39,854 nucleotides of DNA from an uncultured Bacteroidales bacterium (GTDB lineage Bacteria > Bacteroidota > Bacteroidia > Bacteroidales > F082): positions 1 through 39,854 of the forward strand of contig CALAZZ010000079.1 in assembly GCA_937926515.1 (NCBI GenBank). The letters are read 5' to 3'. Shown piece after piece: positions 16,669-26,295 of this stretch (position 1 is its first letter; each line of letters opens with the position of its first letter). The position numbers and the translations under genes are program-made. Below the pieces are notes generated by a model that was not told where the DNA came from, ran no database searches, and saw only the letters and a program-made list of their open reading frames with translations.

Positions 16669-17970
16669 TTAAGTGGTGATTTCATTCATCACATCAACGA
16701 TTTTCCCTGTCAAATGCCGCCGTGAATATACTTTTATACCCCTGGAATCAAGTCCTATATTCCTTGCTTTGAAGTCGATATACAGTTTTTGAATTTGGCT
16801 TTTTAAACTGTCTTTCTCTTCAAATCCAAACATATGTCCTGAATGCGTTTCCCTGATTATTTCTGAGGCATCTCCCTTTGCCGGACCAATGCACAGAATC
16901 GGCCTTTTAGCTGCCAGATACTCAAAAACTTTTCCTGTCAATATGAGTTCAGCATTGGGGGTTTGATTGATCAACAACAACAACACAACGGAACGGTTGT
17001 ATGCCTGTAAGAGCTCGTGGTGCGGCAGATATTTTTCATAAACCACATAGTTATCCAAATTATTGGCTGTAATCGAATTTCTAACACTCAGGTCAACTGT
17101 CCCGATGAACCTTATTTCCAAATCATTTGAAAATCCGCTTATTTCTTCCGAAAGTTCGTGGAGAGCTTTCCATAAGTTAATGACATTACGTGTTTTAACT
17201 AGTGATCCTATATGAGATAAGATAAACTTGCCCTGGTAGTCGATTTCAGTGACTTCTTTAAAATCCGATTCATCAAACCCATTGGTGATTATATGAAATT
17301 TTCGGTCAACAATGCTTTTGAATTGTTTTTCCATACCACTGCTGATCAATGTAATGGCATCAGCCCGCCGCAGCACTTCCTTCTCCAATCTGTGGTGTTT
17401 TTGGTCAGCAAATTTGGTTAAGAGGAGGTCGTTATAAAAGTCAATATTTGTCCATGGATCCCTGAAATCAGCCAGCCAGGGTATGCCCGTATCCTGCTTT
17501 AGTGTGCGTGCTATCAGGTGCATGCTGTGTGGAGGACCGGTTGAAACAATCAGGTCAATCTTATTATTTTTTAACCACCGATTTAGAAATTTAATGGATG
17601 GCTTGATCCAGAATACACGCGCATCAGGAATGAAGAAGTTTCCCCTGATCCAAATGCTGATTCGATCTGCTATGCCGGCTTTTTTCTTTTCAGTCAGAAA
17701 GGCTGTTTGGATGCGCTCTCCCTTCTTGCGTCCGGTGAAAAATTTATATAGGTAATAAGGTTCCCACACTTTGGTTTTAAGCGTTAAGATTCCTTGTGGA
17801 ATTTCATAAACCAATGAAGGGTCATTTGCAGGTGATTCAGGATTTTCAGGCGTGTAAATAACAGGCTCCCAGTCAAAATCACGCAAATATTTTGTAAATT
17901 TAAGCCAGCGCTGCACTCCTGCACCTCCTGAGGGAGGCCAGTAATAGGTTATGATAAGAACCTTTTTCAA
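16669..17970 (-). CDS. Glycosyltransferase, GT-B type
   Basis: A 433-residue cytoplasmic protein opening with KVLIITYYWPPSGGAGVQRW, the standard start of a common Bacteroidota glycosyltransferase group with separate N- and C-terminal Rossmann-like domains. The middle has VSTGPPHSMHLIA and LADFRDPWTNID; the C-terminal half has ILSHIGSL near residue 255 and NAELILTGKVFEYLAAKRPILCIG. The donor and acceptor are unknown. Its start overlaps the stop of the YfhO gene by four bases, so it is the third gene of the DUF4834-YfhO-glycosyltransferase unit. Confidence 0.87.
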   Translation of the reverse strand: MKKVLIITYYWPPSGGAGVQRWLKFTKYLRDFDWEPVIYTPENPESPANDPSLVYEIPQGILTLKTKVWEPYYLYKFFTGRKKGERIQTAFLTEKKKAGIADRISIWIRGNFFIPDARVFWIKPSIKFLNRWLKNNKIDLIVSTGPPHSMHLIARTLKQDTGIPWLADFRDPWTNIDFYNDLLLTKFADQKHHRLEKEVLRRADAITLISSGMEKQFKSIVDRKFHIITNGFDESDFKEVTEIDYQGKFILSHIGSLVKTRNVINLWKALHELSEEISGFSNDLEIRFIGTVDLSVRNSITANNLDNYVVYEKYLPHHELLQAYNRSVVLLLLINQTPNAELILTGKVFEYLAAKRPILCIGPAKGDASEIIRETHSGHMFGFEEKDSLKSQIQKLYIDFKARNIGLDSRGIKVYSRRHLTGKIVDVMNEITT

Positions 17971-20477
17971 CTGTTCTTTGTCTTTGAAGGTTTGATAAGC
18001 CAGCTGCCTATAAATCCTAAGCTTAGAAGTATCAGAATTAATGAACTGGCGAGGCTAATTTTTTGACCAACGGACCAGACGCGAGGTTCAAATTTCATCT
18101 CAATGATGTGCTCTCCTTTAGGGAGTTGCAGTGCACGTAAAATATAGTTTGCACGCAAAATGGGTATTGGCTCACCATTTAAATAGGCATTCCAGCCTTT
18201 AGTGTACCAGATTTGTGAAAAAACCGCTAACCCGGGCTCCTGGAGGCTGGCTTGGTAGGTCAGATGGTTGGGAGCATAATCAATCATGTCAATAAATGCA
18301 TTGGTGTCCATCCCTGGGCTAAATCCAACCAGCAGTTTCTCAAAATCATTATGAATCACAGCAGTATTGCGTAAATCAACCTTGGCCAATGCATCAATTT
18401 CATCGTTCGGGTGATCCACGTGGTGTATGTGCTCAACAAACCAGGCATTCCCCAAGCCATGCCTGTTTCGCAATGGTTCTGCTTCGGGATGGTATATGAT
18501 AAATCTTGTATTGAGCATATTGAGTACCTGAAGCTGTGCCATATGGTTGTTGATGGCATTTAAGTTGGGGTTGTTACGTAAGGTTTCCGTCAAAGAACCG
18601 ATCTCAGCCTGGAGGTGATGGTCAATGATATCCTGATAGCGCTGCAGCTTGGCACCATGATATCCCCCGATGGAATGATGAAAATAGGAGGTTGTAGCAT
18701 CATTGAACGTGCTTGTAGATATGTCAAGAACACGATCTCCTGTTTTGGTTTCACGTAAAATATCCTGGTTAGCCTTGCTGGCCTGAAATGGTGTTTCAAC
18801 CCTTCTTTTTGGTATAAAATCAGACTCATTGACGTAACGGCGGGCAATGGTTGCCATGTCTGCAAGAATTAGCACGAAAAGGGCAATAGTTAGGTAGTTT
18901 TGTTTTAACTTATTTATAACAAATGCATAGACCAAACCTGCAGCCAAAGTAATGTAAATGAAAGAGCGTAAGGCATCTGCTTTGAAAATGGCTGCTCTTA
19001 CAAGTTCAAGTTGTGATATGAATAGGTCATACTGAGCCCTGTCAGCAGGATTTGAAGCCTTAAGTTGCGTAAACTGTTCTTGCTCCATACTGCTCAGGAA
19101 ATTAAAAAACAAATTGGGAAACATATAAAATAGCAGAGCCAACCCACCGGTTAGGCCATAGGCAAGGTAGAAGTACTTTTTGTTTTTTGTGATAAGATCT
19201 GGATTTTTGAATATGGCATATAAGCCCATGAAACCTAATAAAGGAATGGTCAGATCGGCTATGACCAACGTCATGGAAACTGCCCTGAACTTATCATAAC
19301 CAGGTATATAATCAAGGAAGAAATCCGTAAATGGCATAAAATTCTTACCCCAGCTCAATAAAATAGACAAAACTGTAGCGACTAGCAGTATCCATTTGTA
19401 TTTTCCCTTTACAACGAACAGCCCCAAAACAAACAGAAACATCACAATGGCTCCTGCATATACCGGCCCTGAAGTACCCGGCTGATCACCCCAATAAGCA
19501 TTTGACTGGGCAATACTCGGTCTGAAATTCCGGTCAGCGTGATCAAGTGCTGGGTGATTGTTCCCAATGAGTGCCGATCCACCACCTTTTGCATTCGGTA
19601 TAAGTAACGACCAAGTTTCGCCTATGCCGTAACTCCAATGAGTAATATAGCTGCGATCGAGTCCACGCGTTTGATCATCTGTATTGTGTTCCAATACGGG
19701 CCTGCCCCTCATGCTTTCTTTTCCGTATTCATAGGTGCCGTAAAGGTTGGTGCCGTGGGTGAGTGTAGCAAGTGCAGCTGCAGCAATCAGGACACCGGTA
19801 GCCTTTGTAAACAGAGGTAATTGCTTGTTTTTTAAAGCGTCAAACAGTTGAAACAAGCCCAAAACAACGATGATTAGCAATAGGTAGTAAGTGATCTGAA
19901 GGTGGCCTGCTTCCAGTTGAAGCGCCAATGCCACTGCTGCCAACAAACCTCCTTTGATAACTTTTCCGTTGTAGGCCATGATGATGCCGGCAAGAACAGG
20001 GGCCATATAACTGATGGCGTAGGCTTTGGAAGTATGCCCTGCACCCAGTATAATAAAAAAATAGGAGGAGAAACCATATGCCAATGCCCCTGCTATGCTT
20101 AACCATGGGTTAACGCCCAAGACAAGCAGAAGGATGAAAAACCCGATAAAATACATGAACACTGCATTGGCAGGGAATGGCAACCATAAGGTAATTACTT
20201 TTTTCACATGTCTGATCAAGTTGCCGGTATAAACTACTGAAATTTGCCAGGCTGGCATACCGCCAAACATGGAGTTGGTCCAAAGCGGTTCTTCCCCGGT
20301 CTGTTCCCTGAAATCCATGATCTCTTTCGACATTCCTTTATGCATTTTAATGTCATGCATGTTCAATCGTTTGCCTTCGAGCAATGGATTGAAATAAACA
20401 TAGGTGACCACAATGAACAGCATGATGGCTGTCAGATAAGGAAGCATTCCCTTCCAATTGATGGATTTCAACTCCAT
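17967..20477 (-). CDS. YfhO-family large membrane protein
   Basis: An 836-residue protein with roughly a dozen transmembrane helices. They are followed by a periplasmic-looking domain (about residues 560-790) and a last helix near 800-825. The opening region with NMHDIKMHKGMSKEIMDF and PLWTNSMFGGMPAWQIS is typical of Bacteroidota YfhO-family proteins, which resemble GT-C glycosyltransferases and are thought to modify envelope glycans such as lipoteichoic or lipid-linked sugars. The specific reaction here is unknown. One base separates it from the DUF4834 gene and it overlaps the next gene by four. Confidence 0.85.
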   Translation of the reverse strand: MELKSINWKGMLPYLTAIMLFIVVTYVYFNPLLEGKRLNMHDIKMHKGMSKEIMDFREQTGEEPLWTNSMFGGMPAWQISVVYTGNLIRHVKKVITLWLPFPANAVFMYFIGFFILLLVLGVNPWLSIAGALAYGFSSYFFIILGAGHTSKAYAISYMAPVLAGIIMAYNGKVIKGGLLAAVALALQLEAGHLQITYYLLLIIVVLGLFQLFDALKNKQLPLFTKATGVLIAAAALATLTHGTNLYGTYEYGKESMRGRPVLEHNTDDQTRGLDRSYITHWSYGIGETWSLLIPNAKGGGSALIGNNHPALDHADRNFRPSIAQSNAYWGDQPGTSGPVYAGAIVMFLFVLGLFVVKGKYKWILLVATVLSILLSWGKNFMPFTDFFLDYIPGYDKFRAVSMTLVIADLTIPLLGFMGLYAIFKNPDLITKNKKYFYLAYGLTGGLALLFYMFPNLFFNFLSSMEQEQFTQLKASNPADRAQYDLFISQLELVRAAIFKADALRSFIYITLAAGLVYAFVINKLKQNYLTIALFVLILADMATIARRYVNESDFIPKRRVETPFQASKANQDILRETKTGDRVLDISTSTFNDATTSYFHHSIGGYHGAKLQRYQDIIDHHLQAEIGSLTETLRNNPNLNAINNHMAQLQVLNMLNTRFIIYHPEAEPLRNRHGLGNAWFVEHIHHVDHPNDEIDALAKVDLRNTAVIHNDFEKLLVGFSPGMDTNAFIDMIDYAPNHLTYQASLQEPGLAVFSQIWYTKGWNAYLNGEPIPILRANYILRALQLPKGEHIIEMKFEPRVWSVGQKISLASSLILILLSLGFIGSWLIKPSKTKNS

Positions 20478-20478
20478 A

Positions 20479-20742
20479 TTATTCGGTTTTATTATTGTCT
20501 TTTATTTCCTCAAAATCAACGTATTCTCCAACGTCAGGATCAATTTTGGGCTCATCCTTTTGTGATTGCCTGACCTTCATGCCGCCTTGTTGCTGCTGTG
20601 TTTTTTGATTGTAGTCATGCATGTTGCGCTGCATATTGCGGATATAACGTTTAACAAACCAAGGCAGCACATACCTGATTGCCAGCTTGAAAAGGTAAAA
20701 GATTAGAATGATCCAGAAAATGATGAGAAGCAGCGTTTCCAT
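20479..20742 (-). CDS. Small membrane protein, DUF4834-like
   Basis: From the ATG at 20742 the product is 87 residues: one N-terminal hydrophobic helix (residues 2-19), a basic segment (VKRYIRNMQRNMHDYNQ), then a charged, glutamine-rich tail ending in VGEYVDFEEIKDN. This matches the small DUF4834 proteins of Bacteroidota. The frame extends up to 20895, but those residues have no membrane-protein character and run through the likely promoter (CGAAATTA at 20778-20785, TAATTTCG on the minus strand). The gene abuts YfhO with one base between. Function is unknown; it may be an accessory subunit of YfhO. Confidence 0.72.
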   Translation of the reverse strand: METLLLIIFWIILIFYLFKLAIRYVLPWFVKRYIRNMQRNMHDYNQKTQQQQGGMKVRQSQKDEPKIDPDVGEYVDFEEIKDNNKTE

Positions 20743-20959
20743 GAAAAACCAGCCTGTTGTTAGAATTACACTTGATGCGAAATTACATTTTTTTGATGAT
20801 AACCTTAGTGATGAGCCGCTCGATTTATGGCTGTTAAATTTGGTGATAGTGATGAAAGGCTGCAGTTGTATGCCAAACAGAACGGGCATAAACAAAAAAA
20901 GAAGGCAATGTAGTCATCACCTTCTGATATCTTTATTGAATACAAGCAATCTTTCCTGA

Positions 20960-21106
20960 CTATTGCTCGTCAGAGACGGTTAACTTTTTCCTTCCTTTAG
21001 CACGTCTTAGCTTTAAAACCCTTCTTCCATTGGCTGTTGACATCCTTTCTCTGAAACCGTGCTTGTTTTTACGCTTTCTGTTCGATGGTTGAAATGTACG
21101 TTTCAT
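20960..21106 (-). CDS. rpmH: 50S ribosomal protein L34
   Basis: A 48-residue basic protein that reads MKRTFQPSNRKRKNKHGFR at its start and then RMSTANGRRVLKLRRAKGRK. This is the full and nearly invariant L34 sequence. It stops with TAG at 20960-20962. The product is a component of the large ribosomal subunit. It stands alone between a glycosyltransferase gene (upstream on the same strand) and the DUF4834-YfhO unit, with its own near-perfect promoter. The usual partner rnpA is not next to it. Confidence 0.97.
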   Translation of the reverse strand: MKRTFQPSNRKRKNKHGFRERMSTANGRRVLKLRRAKGRKKLTVSDEQ

Positions 21107-21127
21107 CTTGAATCAATTTTGGGAGTG

Positions 21128-21158
21128 CAAAGGTATAGATTATTTCTGTTTATCCAAA
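21128..21158 (-). promoter_or_regulatory. rpmH promoter
   Basis: On the minus strand TTTG (21155-21158), a 19-base spacer and TACCTTTG (21128-21135) make a textbook Bacteroidota promoter. The start codon at 21106 is 21 bases beyond the -7 element, so the leader is very short. Confidence 0.8.
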
Positions 21159-21247
21159 TAATACCCTCACATTTTATTATTAAGTCAATGAAATGCTTAT
21201 CTATAAATGTAATCCTGAGTATATTTTTAATAAATCAAGCAGCATAA

Positions 21248-22831
21248 TCAGAAAGCCCGATTGAAGAAAGTTTCCGGATCCTCTTTTAAGTCCTTCAGCA
21301 TAAATACAAAAACACGCTTAGCCGGTTTATTCATCCGCATGATCGTAATGGTATCTGATGCTATGATTTCGGAGAATAAGCCTGTATAAACCTCTTCGGG
21401 ATGTTTATAGTTTCGACTATCAGTGAGGTACCAGTAATTTTCTCCTAAAGAGAAACCTCCCCGGGCATCATTAATCCAATTGTATTTATTGATCCGGTCG
21501 AACCTGCCAAGTCCAAGCAACCGGAGTTGAAGCGGCCGGGCAAGGTAATAGTCATATTTAGAGGCTTCAAACCAGTTTTCATTGACCATGGCATCGGACT
21601 CGCTCATTTCACCCTTGCTTATTTTGATTTTTCTAATTTCTTGAAAAGCAGGTAGAAGTGGGCGAAAGCCATACATATCAAGTGTAATATCATGGCGTCC
21701 AAGCCGATGATAAGGATTGTTATCCTGCATGGGGATGAATCCGAATTTAATCTGCAAACTTCCCAACAGAAGAAATAGAGCTAAGAGCAGAATGGCTGCC
21801 TTGACCACTTTGGGTACACCTATTATTGTATTAGCCCGGAAGTACTTACCGGATGTAATGTGAGCAGCTGCCAGGATCAGTAAGCTGTTATAGGCGGGAC
21901 CGGTCCAGTGGGGTAAGGTGGCTCTGAAAAGAGCGAAAACAAGAAATAGCATGATCAGCGGTAGAGACATCAGCAATATCAATCGTTGAGTGGTTAAATA
22001 GTTGGATGAACGACCTTTGAATGCAGCAACAATGGCCATAATGATCAAGGCTACATTGATAGGATTATTATAAAAAATCTGACCGAAGAGTTCTCTGAAA
22101 AAGAAGTCAGGTCGCAGGCCTGCTTCAAAAATGCTTACCCTGCTTCCATGATAGGAAAAACTCACAAATTCATTTTGGTAGTTCCAGATGACCACAGGCA
22201 GAATGAATACAGCTGAAATTAATACTGAAAAGTAAAGCACTGGTTTTTTTAACCATGATCTGTCGAAACTTAATACATAAAGCCCAAATCCGATCCATAG
22301 AAAAACACCTGTGTATTTTGAAAGCATAGATAGCCCAATGGTGACACCCAGCAAAATAATCAAATTCCGTTTCCTGCTTTCGCCCGCACTTGCAGAAACA
22401 AATCTTAGCATGAGGTAAACGGAAAGCATCCAGAAGAGGTTCTGTGGGGTGTCGGGCAGAATGAAAACACCGGTGAGCACAAAAGCATATACTGATGCAT
22501 TATAAAGCAGGGCAGCAACAAACCCTGTTTTGGTATCACTTACGAGCTTGCCTGATAGGTAAATGATATAGGTATTTATGCCCATAAAAACCACTGAAGA
22601 TAATCGGATAAAAAATTCAGAATTGAATTTCAGGTTTAAGCTTAATACTTGAATGATCCATCCCACCATAGGCGGATGGTCGTAATGACTCCAGTCTGGA
22701 TATAAAGCATAAGTCCAGTAATATACCTCATCGTTGCCCAGTTCAAGCCAGGCTGCCAGGAATGCCCTGATGAGTGTACTGATGCCTATCAGTATGAGCA
22801 GCGCTTTTTTATAGTCTGGCTCTGTTCGCAT
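21248..22831 (-). CDS. GT-C glycosyltransferase family 39 (ArnT/PMT-like)
   Basis: A 527-residue membrane protein with about ten helices. The first periplasmic loop has the GT39 acidic pair in LGNDEVYYWTYA (D34, E35) and YDHPPMVGW (residues 50-58). Such enzymes transfer a sugar from an isoprenoid-phosphate donor to lipid A, protein or glycan on the outer face of the inner membrane. The C-terminal part after about residue 400 is a soluble domain. The sugar is unknown. It follows the PHP-like gene by six bases. Confidence 0.88.
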   Translation of the reverse strand: MRTEPDYKKALLILIGISTLIRAFLAAWLELGNDEVYYWTYALYPDWSHYDHPPMVGWIIQVLSLNLKFNSEFFIRLSSVVFMGINTYIIYLSGKLVSDTKTGFVAALLYNASVYAFVLTGVFILPDTPQNLFWMLSVYLMLRFVSASAGESRKRNLIILLGVTIGLSMLSKYTGVFLWIGFGLYVLSFDRSWLKKPVLYFSVLISAVFILPVVIWNYQNEFVSFSYHGSRVSIFEAGLRPDFFFRELFGQIFYNNPINVALIIMAIVAAFKGRSSNYLTTQRLILLMSLPLIMLFLVFALFRATLPHWTGPAYNSLLILAAAHITSGKYFRANTIIGVPKVVKAAILLLALFLLLGSLQIKFGFIPMQDNNPYHRLGRHDITLDMYGFRPLLPAFQEIRKIKISKGEMSESDAMVNENWFEASKYDYYLARPLQLRLLGLGRFDRINKYNWINDARGGFSLGENYWYLTDSRNYKHPEEVYTGLFSEIIASDTITIMRMNKPAKRVFVFMLKDLKEDPETFFNRAF

Positions 22832-22837
22832 TGACGT

Positions 22838-24067
22838 TTATTTGATTTCTGATCTTGTTGATTTCCTCAGTTGCCATTTATAGATAAAGCGCAGTAACAG
22901 AACAATAATAATAACGTAAACACCTCTGTACAAGGCTGTTTTTGTTTGGTCAACACTGGCTATCCTTTGCCGGACAGGTTCAGCTGCAGGATGCCTGGTA
23001 ATGGGATTCAGATACATGATTGAACCATCGGCAAACTCAATCTCAGTCCTTATATAGGTATCCACAGGCTTGATCTGGTAAAATGCATTTCTGCCACCTG
23101 AGGCTTCATGAACCAGTTTACCGCCTTGTCCGATAAACCTGAAAGCCACAGCTTCTTCACTTACCCTAACTTTCAAAGTGTCAGTAGATAGGGTGGCTTT
23201 AATGAGTGTCGGGATGTGTTTTGATCTTTCTATTTTCAGATGCATTGGTTCATCATCAACACGAAAAAAATCCATGCCATAGGCTTTTCCTCTTCCGAGC
23301 ATATCCACAATGGTTTCACGTTTCATATCCGGTGCGTTGATCATGGTAAAGCGCCGGCCCACCTCGTTGCTGTTAGTCACATCATGAGCGTCATCATTTG
23401 CAAGCATATACACCAGATGGCCATGCGAAAGGGCCATATCCCAATGTCCGGTCGAAACCCGCATATTGGTAAGCACCTCCATGAGCGGGTAGTCACTAAG
23501 GTATTTCATGTCCTCCAGCTGGTATCCGCTACGTAGAAGGGGATGTGCAAGTGCCACCAGGTCACAGTGTTCGTTTAGTTTATCAATTATGCCTTGCTTA
23601 TGACTTAAGTTTTGATAAAAAGGATAGTCGGTCCACAATACTTTTTCAGCACCTATACATACCTGGTGTGTTTTACGTATGCCATACCCGTGTTCATAGG
23701 TAGGTATAAATCGCTCAGATTCCTTGCCATGGTAATTGATTCTCTGATAGTCGGAGGTGGCCACATAATCATATCCCAGCAAGTGGTAAATACTGTCAAT
23801 CATCTCATTGGTATTATCACGCCCATCGGTGATGCCGCCCCATGCACGCGATTGCACCTGGAAATTGTATTTGCGCCAGTTTTCCGGGTCCATATCCTGA
23901 TAGGGATTATACAGAAAAGAACCTGCAAAGGGCTGCGGTTCACTAAATTGGTAGACAGGTGCTGTGAGATAAAATATCAGTAGAACGGCAAAAAAGATCA
24001 ACAACAGGTATCCCACTGCTTTCAGCAACCAACGTATGAAGAGCATGAGGCCTTTTGCGGTATTCAT
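22838..24067 (-). CDS. Membrane-anchored PHP-domain-like protein with altered metal motif
   Basis: A 409-residue protein with an N-terminal helix (about 8-35), a PHP-like domain in the periplasm or cytoplasm (about 65-270) and a C-terminal helix (about 376-396). PHP features include AHP (H175), DDAHD (D225, D226, H228) and conserved GGITDGRDNTNEMI (residues 77-90) with the helix LLGYDYVATSDYQ. However, the first metal-binding element, HxH in active PHP enzymes, reads QVQ (Q70, Q72). Active-site loss or a different metal set is likely. Residues about 280-370 form a beta-rich region. It is upstream of the GT39 gene in the same unit. Confidence 0.68.
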   Translation of the reverse strand: MNTAKGLMLFIRWLLKAVGYLLLIFFAVLLIFYLTAPVYQFSEPQPFAGSFLYNPYQDMDPENWRKYNFQVQSRAWGGITDGRDNTNEMIDSIYHLLGYDYVATSDYQRINYHGKESERFIPTYEHGYGIRKTHQVCIGAEKVLWTDYPFYQNLSHKQGIIDKLNEHCDLVALAHPLLRSGYQLEDMKYLSDYPLMEVLTNMRVSTGHWDMALSHGHLVYMLANDDAHDVTNSNEVGRRFTMINAPDMKRETIVDMLGRGKAYGMDFFRVDDEPMHLKIERSKHIPTLIKATLSTDTLKVRVSEEAVAFRFIGQGGKLVHEASGGRNAFYQIKPVDTYIRTEIEFADGSIMYLNPITRHPAAEPVRQRIASVDQTKTALYRGVYVIIIVLLLRFIYKWQLRKSTRSEIK

Positions 24068-24084
24068 TTAGCTTTGTTTTGCTG

Positions 24085-24092
24085 CAAAAATA
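24085..24092 (-). promoter_or_regulatory. Putative -7 element of the PHP-like/GT39 unit
   Basis: Minus strand TATTTTTG, 17 bases before the start codon at 24067, in the only gap (90 bases) between this gene and the lipid kinase gene. Confidence 0.45.
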
Positions 24093-24157
24093 GTGTTTCT
24101 GCTGGTGTTGTAACGAACTGATTGGTCTGGACCTGTATCCGGGCTTGGCCATTTATG

Positions 24158-25138
24158 CTAAAGACCACCAAATTCCTTAAGTGCTTTTTTACGCACGATC
24201 AATTTAATTGCTTTCGGAACAACCTCAAAGTCAAGTGGTGAAGTGCCAAGTGATTCGCCATCGGTTTCAAGGTAAATAGAGTGACGCGGTGTTGAAGTAA
24301 TGGAAATACGCTTACCACTATATGTTTCAACTTCTGGCATATGTATGAATGAACCGTCATACAGATTTTTGATGTTCGAGACGATTCTGAATTTCGTTGT
24401 TTTCCGAATCAGGGTCATATCAAGCAATCCATCATCCGGTATGGCGTTGGGGAGTTGCATCATGCCTCCTCCGTTGTATTTGCAGATGCCAATACTCATG
24501 CTGAACACCCTGCCATCAAAAACTTGTTTTCCGTCAACAATGATATTGAGTTGGGTGTCTTCATACTGAAATAATCCGGTTAGCAAATTAAAGAGGTATA
24601 CAAATGTACCGCCTCGGCCTTTGGCCTTCATGAGGTTGGTTTTTTTTGCAACAAGTGCATCATAACCCATACCCGCCATATTTACAAAATAGCGGTATCC
24701 TTCCGAGGAGTCATAACGATATTTTACTTTGCCGACATCTTGTAAAAAAGTTCTTTCTTTGCGTAAAATTTTAACAGCCTTCTTGTAATTCTTTGGAAAT
24801 GAATACATGCGGGCCCAATCATTTCCTGTTCCAACTGTAATCATCCCCAAGATGATTTCGGTTTCCTTGTATCTTTTTTGTTGAAAAATTCCATTCACCA
24901 CCTCATTTAGCGTCCCATCACCACCCACAGCTATGATCTTACGATAGCCTTTTTCCTGAATCATGAACCGGCTGAGTTCGATGCCATGAAAAGGTTTTTC
25001 AGTGAAAACCACATCAAAGTTAAACCCATAATGGGTGAGCAGATGATTTATCTCAGGCCAGTCTTTTTCGCCGGCCCGCAGACCAGCATTTGGATTCACA
25101 AGAACAAGCCATTCAGCAGGTTTAGTGTTTTTAGCCAT
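24158..25138 (-). CDS. Diacylglycerol kinase-family lipid kinase
   Basis: A 326-residue protein of the DAGK/sphingosine-kinase-like superfamily. The nucleotide-binding signature is VGGDGTLNEVVNGI (GGDGT at 72-76), preceded by LVNPNAG (13-19). GTGNDWARMY lies further on, and the C-terminal half has the beta-sandwich blocks SIGICKYNGGGM and PDDGLLDM. Relatives phosphorylate diacylglycerol or other lipids (DgkB, YegS). It lies eight bases after a glycosyltransferase gene and before the PHP-like gene, so a lipid-handling role in the envelope region is plausible. Confidence 0.92.
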   Translation of the reverse strand: MAKNTKPAEWLVLVNPNAGLRAGEKDWPEINHLLTHYGFNFDVVFTEKPFHGIELSRFMIQEKGYRKIIAVGGDGTLNEVVNGIFQQKRYKETEIILGMITVGTGNDWARMYSFPKNYKKAVKILRKERTFLQDVGKVKYRYDSSEGYRYFVNMAGMGYDALVAKKTNLMKAKGRGGTFVYLFNLLTGLFQYEDTQLNIIVDGKQVFDGRVFSMSIGICKYNGGGMMQLPNAIPDDGLLDMTLIRKTTKFRIVSNIKNLYDGSFIHMPEVETYSGKRISITSTPRHSIYLETDGESLGTSPLDFEVVPKAIKLIVRKKALKEFGGL

Positions 25139-25146
25139 AGACTGGA

Positions 25147-26256
25147 TTATTGGTTTATCTTATACTTTGTCAAAAGGTCCTGATAATATTGTATTGTACG
25201 ATTAGCTGTTTGAGTGTGTGAAAAATGAATGACCTTCTTACGGGCATTGGCACAAACAAGTTTACGTAATTTGTCGCTCATAATGAGTCGTTCCACTTGT
25301 CGAGCTAGTGTCCTATCATCCCCAACTTCAGCCAGCAAACCTGTTGTTTCGTCGTCAACAAGTTCGCTGATACCCCCTGCTTTGGTTGCTACTACAGGTA
25401 TTCCCAGATAAAAAGCATCCAACAAACTTGTGCCCAGACCTTCGGTTTTAGAAGTCATTAAAAATATATCCAAACCTGGCAGTAGTGCTGGCAGGTCATT
25501 CCTGAAGCCGGTCAAAATTATACTTTTTTTTAGATTGAGTGATGCAATCCGGTTTTCAACCTGCCTGCGCAAAGGCCCATCACCCATGATCACAAAATGC
25601 CAATCAGGATGCCGCAGCAATAGCCTGTGGGCTGTCCTGATGAAAGTGTCATAATCCTTATGTGGTGCTAATGCTGCGGTGTTACCAATAAGGATGGCAT
25701 CGCCGGCAAGACCCAGTTCATTTTTGAGCTGACTGCGGTTGTTTAGGTAATTGTCAAATCGACTGAAGTCGATACCGCTGTAGATCGTGATTGCTTTTTC
25801 TTTGTGCTTGAGATCTTTGATCAGGATTTTTCTAATGGCTTCGGACACACAAATATACCCTGCTATGGTTTTATAATTGTATTTATGCCTTGACAACCAG
25901 GATTTACCTATTGGGAAATCAACACGGCGGTGTACAATGATGGGGCTCTTATTTCCGAAAAAAAGTGCTGATAAAAACGCAATAGTGTGGGCATGGCTGT
26001 CGTGGCAATGGATCAATGAAATACGATGGCGTTTACACTGTTTTTTTATACTTGATGCTGCCAGGTATAGGCCGGGAAAACGTTTCCTGAAAGTATGATG
26101 CAGGATTTTATGGTGCTCACAATGAGATTGCATTACTGAACCACGGGCACAAAACACGATATTATTGCATGAATTTTTATTTGCCTTGATGAGGTTGGCC
26201 AACTGTTGCTCACCCCCACGCCATGAAAGAGCTGTTGATACATGCAATATGTTCAC
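25147..26256 (-). CDS. Glycosyltransferase family 4 protein
   Basis: A GT-B glycosyltransferase of 369 residues from the GTG at 26256 (VNILHVSTALSWRGGEQQLANL, the usual GT4 opening). The reading frame extends upstream to an ATG at 26346. That extension is not GT-like and contains the putative promoter element, so I prefer the GTG. The C-terminal catalytic region has TGFRNDLPALLPGLDIFLMTSKTEGLGTSLLDAF, in which the second glutamate of EX7E is replaced by aspartate, and GIPVVATKAGGISELV. It is followed after eight bases by the lipid kinase gene. The sugar is unknown. Confidence 0.85.
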   Translation of the reverse strand: MNILHVSTALSWRGGEQQLANLIKANKNSCNNIVFCARGSVMQSHCEHHKILHHTFRKRFPGLYLAASSIKKQCKRHRISLIHCHDSHAHTIAFLSALFFGNKSPIIVHRRVDFPIGKSWLSRHKYNYKTIAGYICVSEAIRKILIKDLKHKEKAITIYSGIDFSRFDNYLNNRSQLKNELGLAGDAILIGNTAALAPHKDYDTFIRTAHRLLLRHPDWHFVIMGDGPLRRQVENRIASLNLKKSIILTGFRNDLPALLPGLDIFLMTSKTEGLGTSLLDAFYLGIPVVATKAGGISELVDDETTGLLAEVGDDRTLARQVERLIMSDKLRKLVCANARKKVIHFSHTQTANRTIQYYQDLLTKYKINQ

Positions 26257-26295
26257 GTATTGAAATTTAATTTCTATAATTAAAGGACCTTGTGG

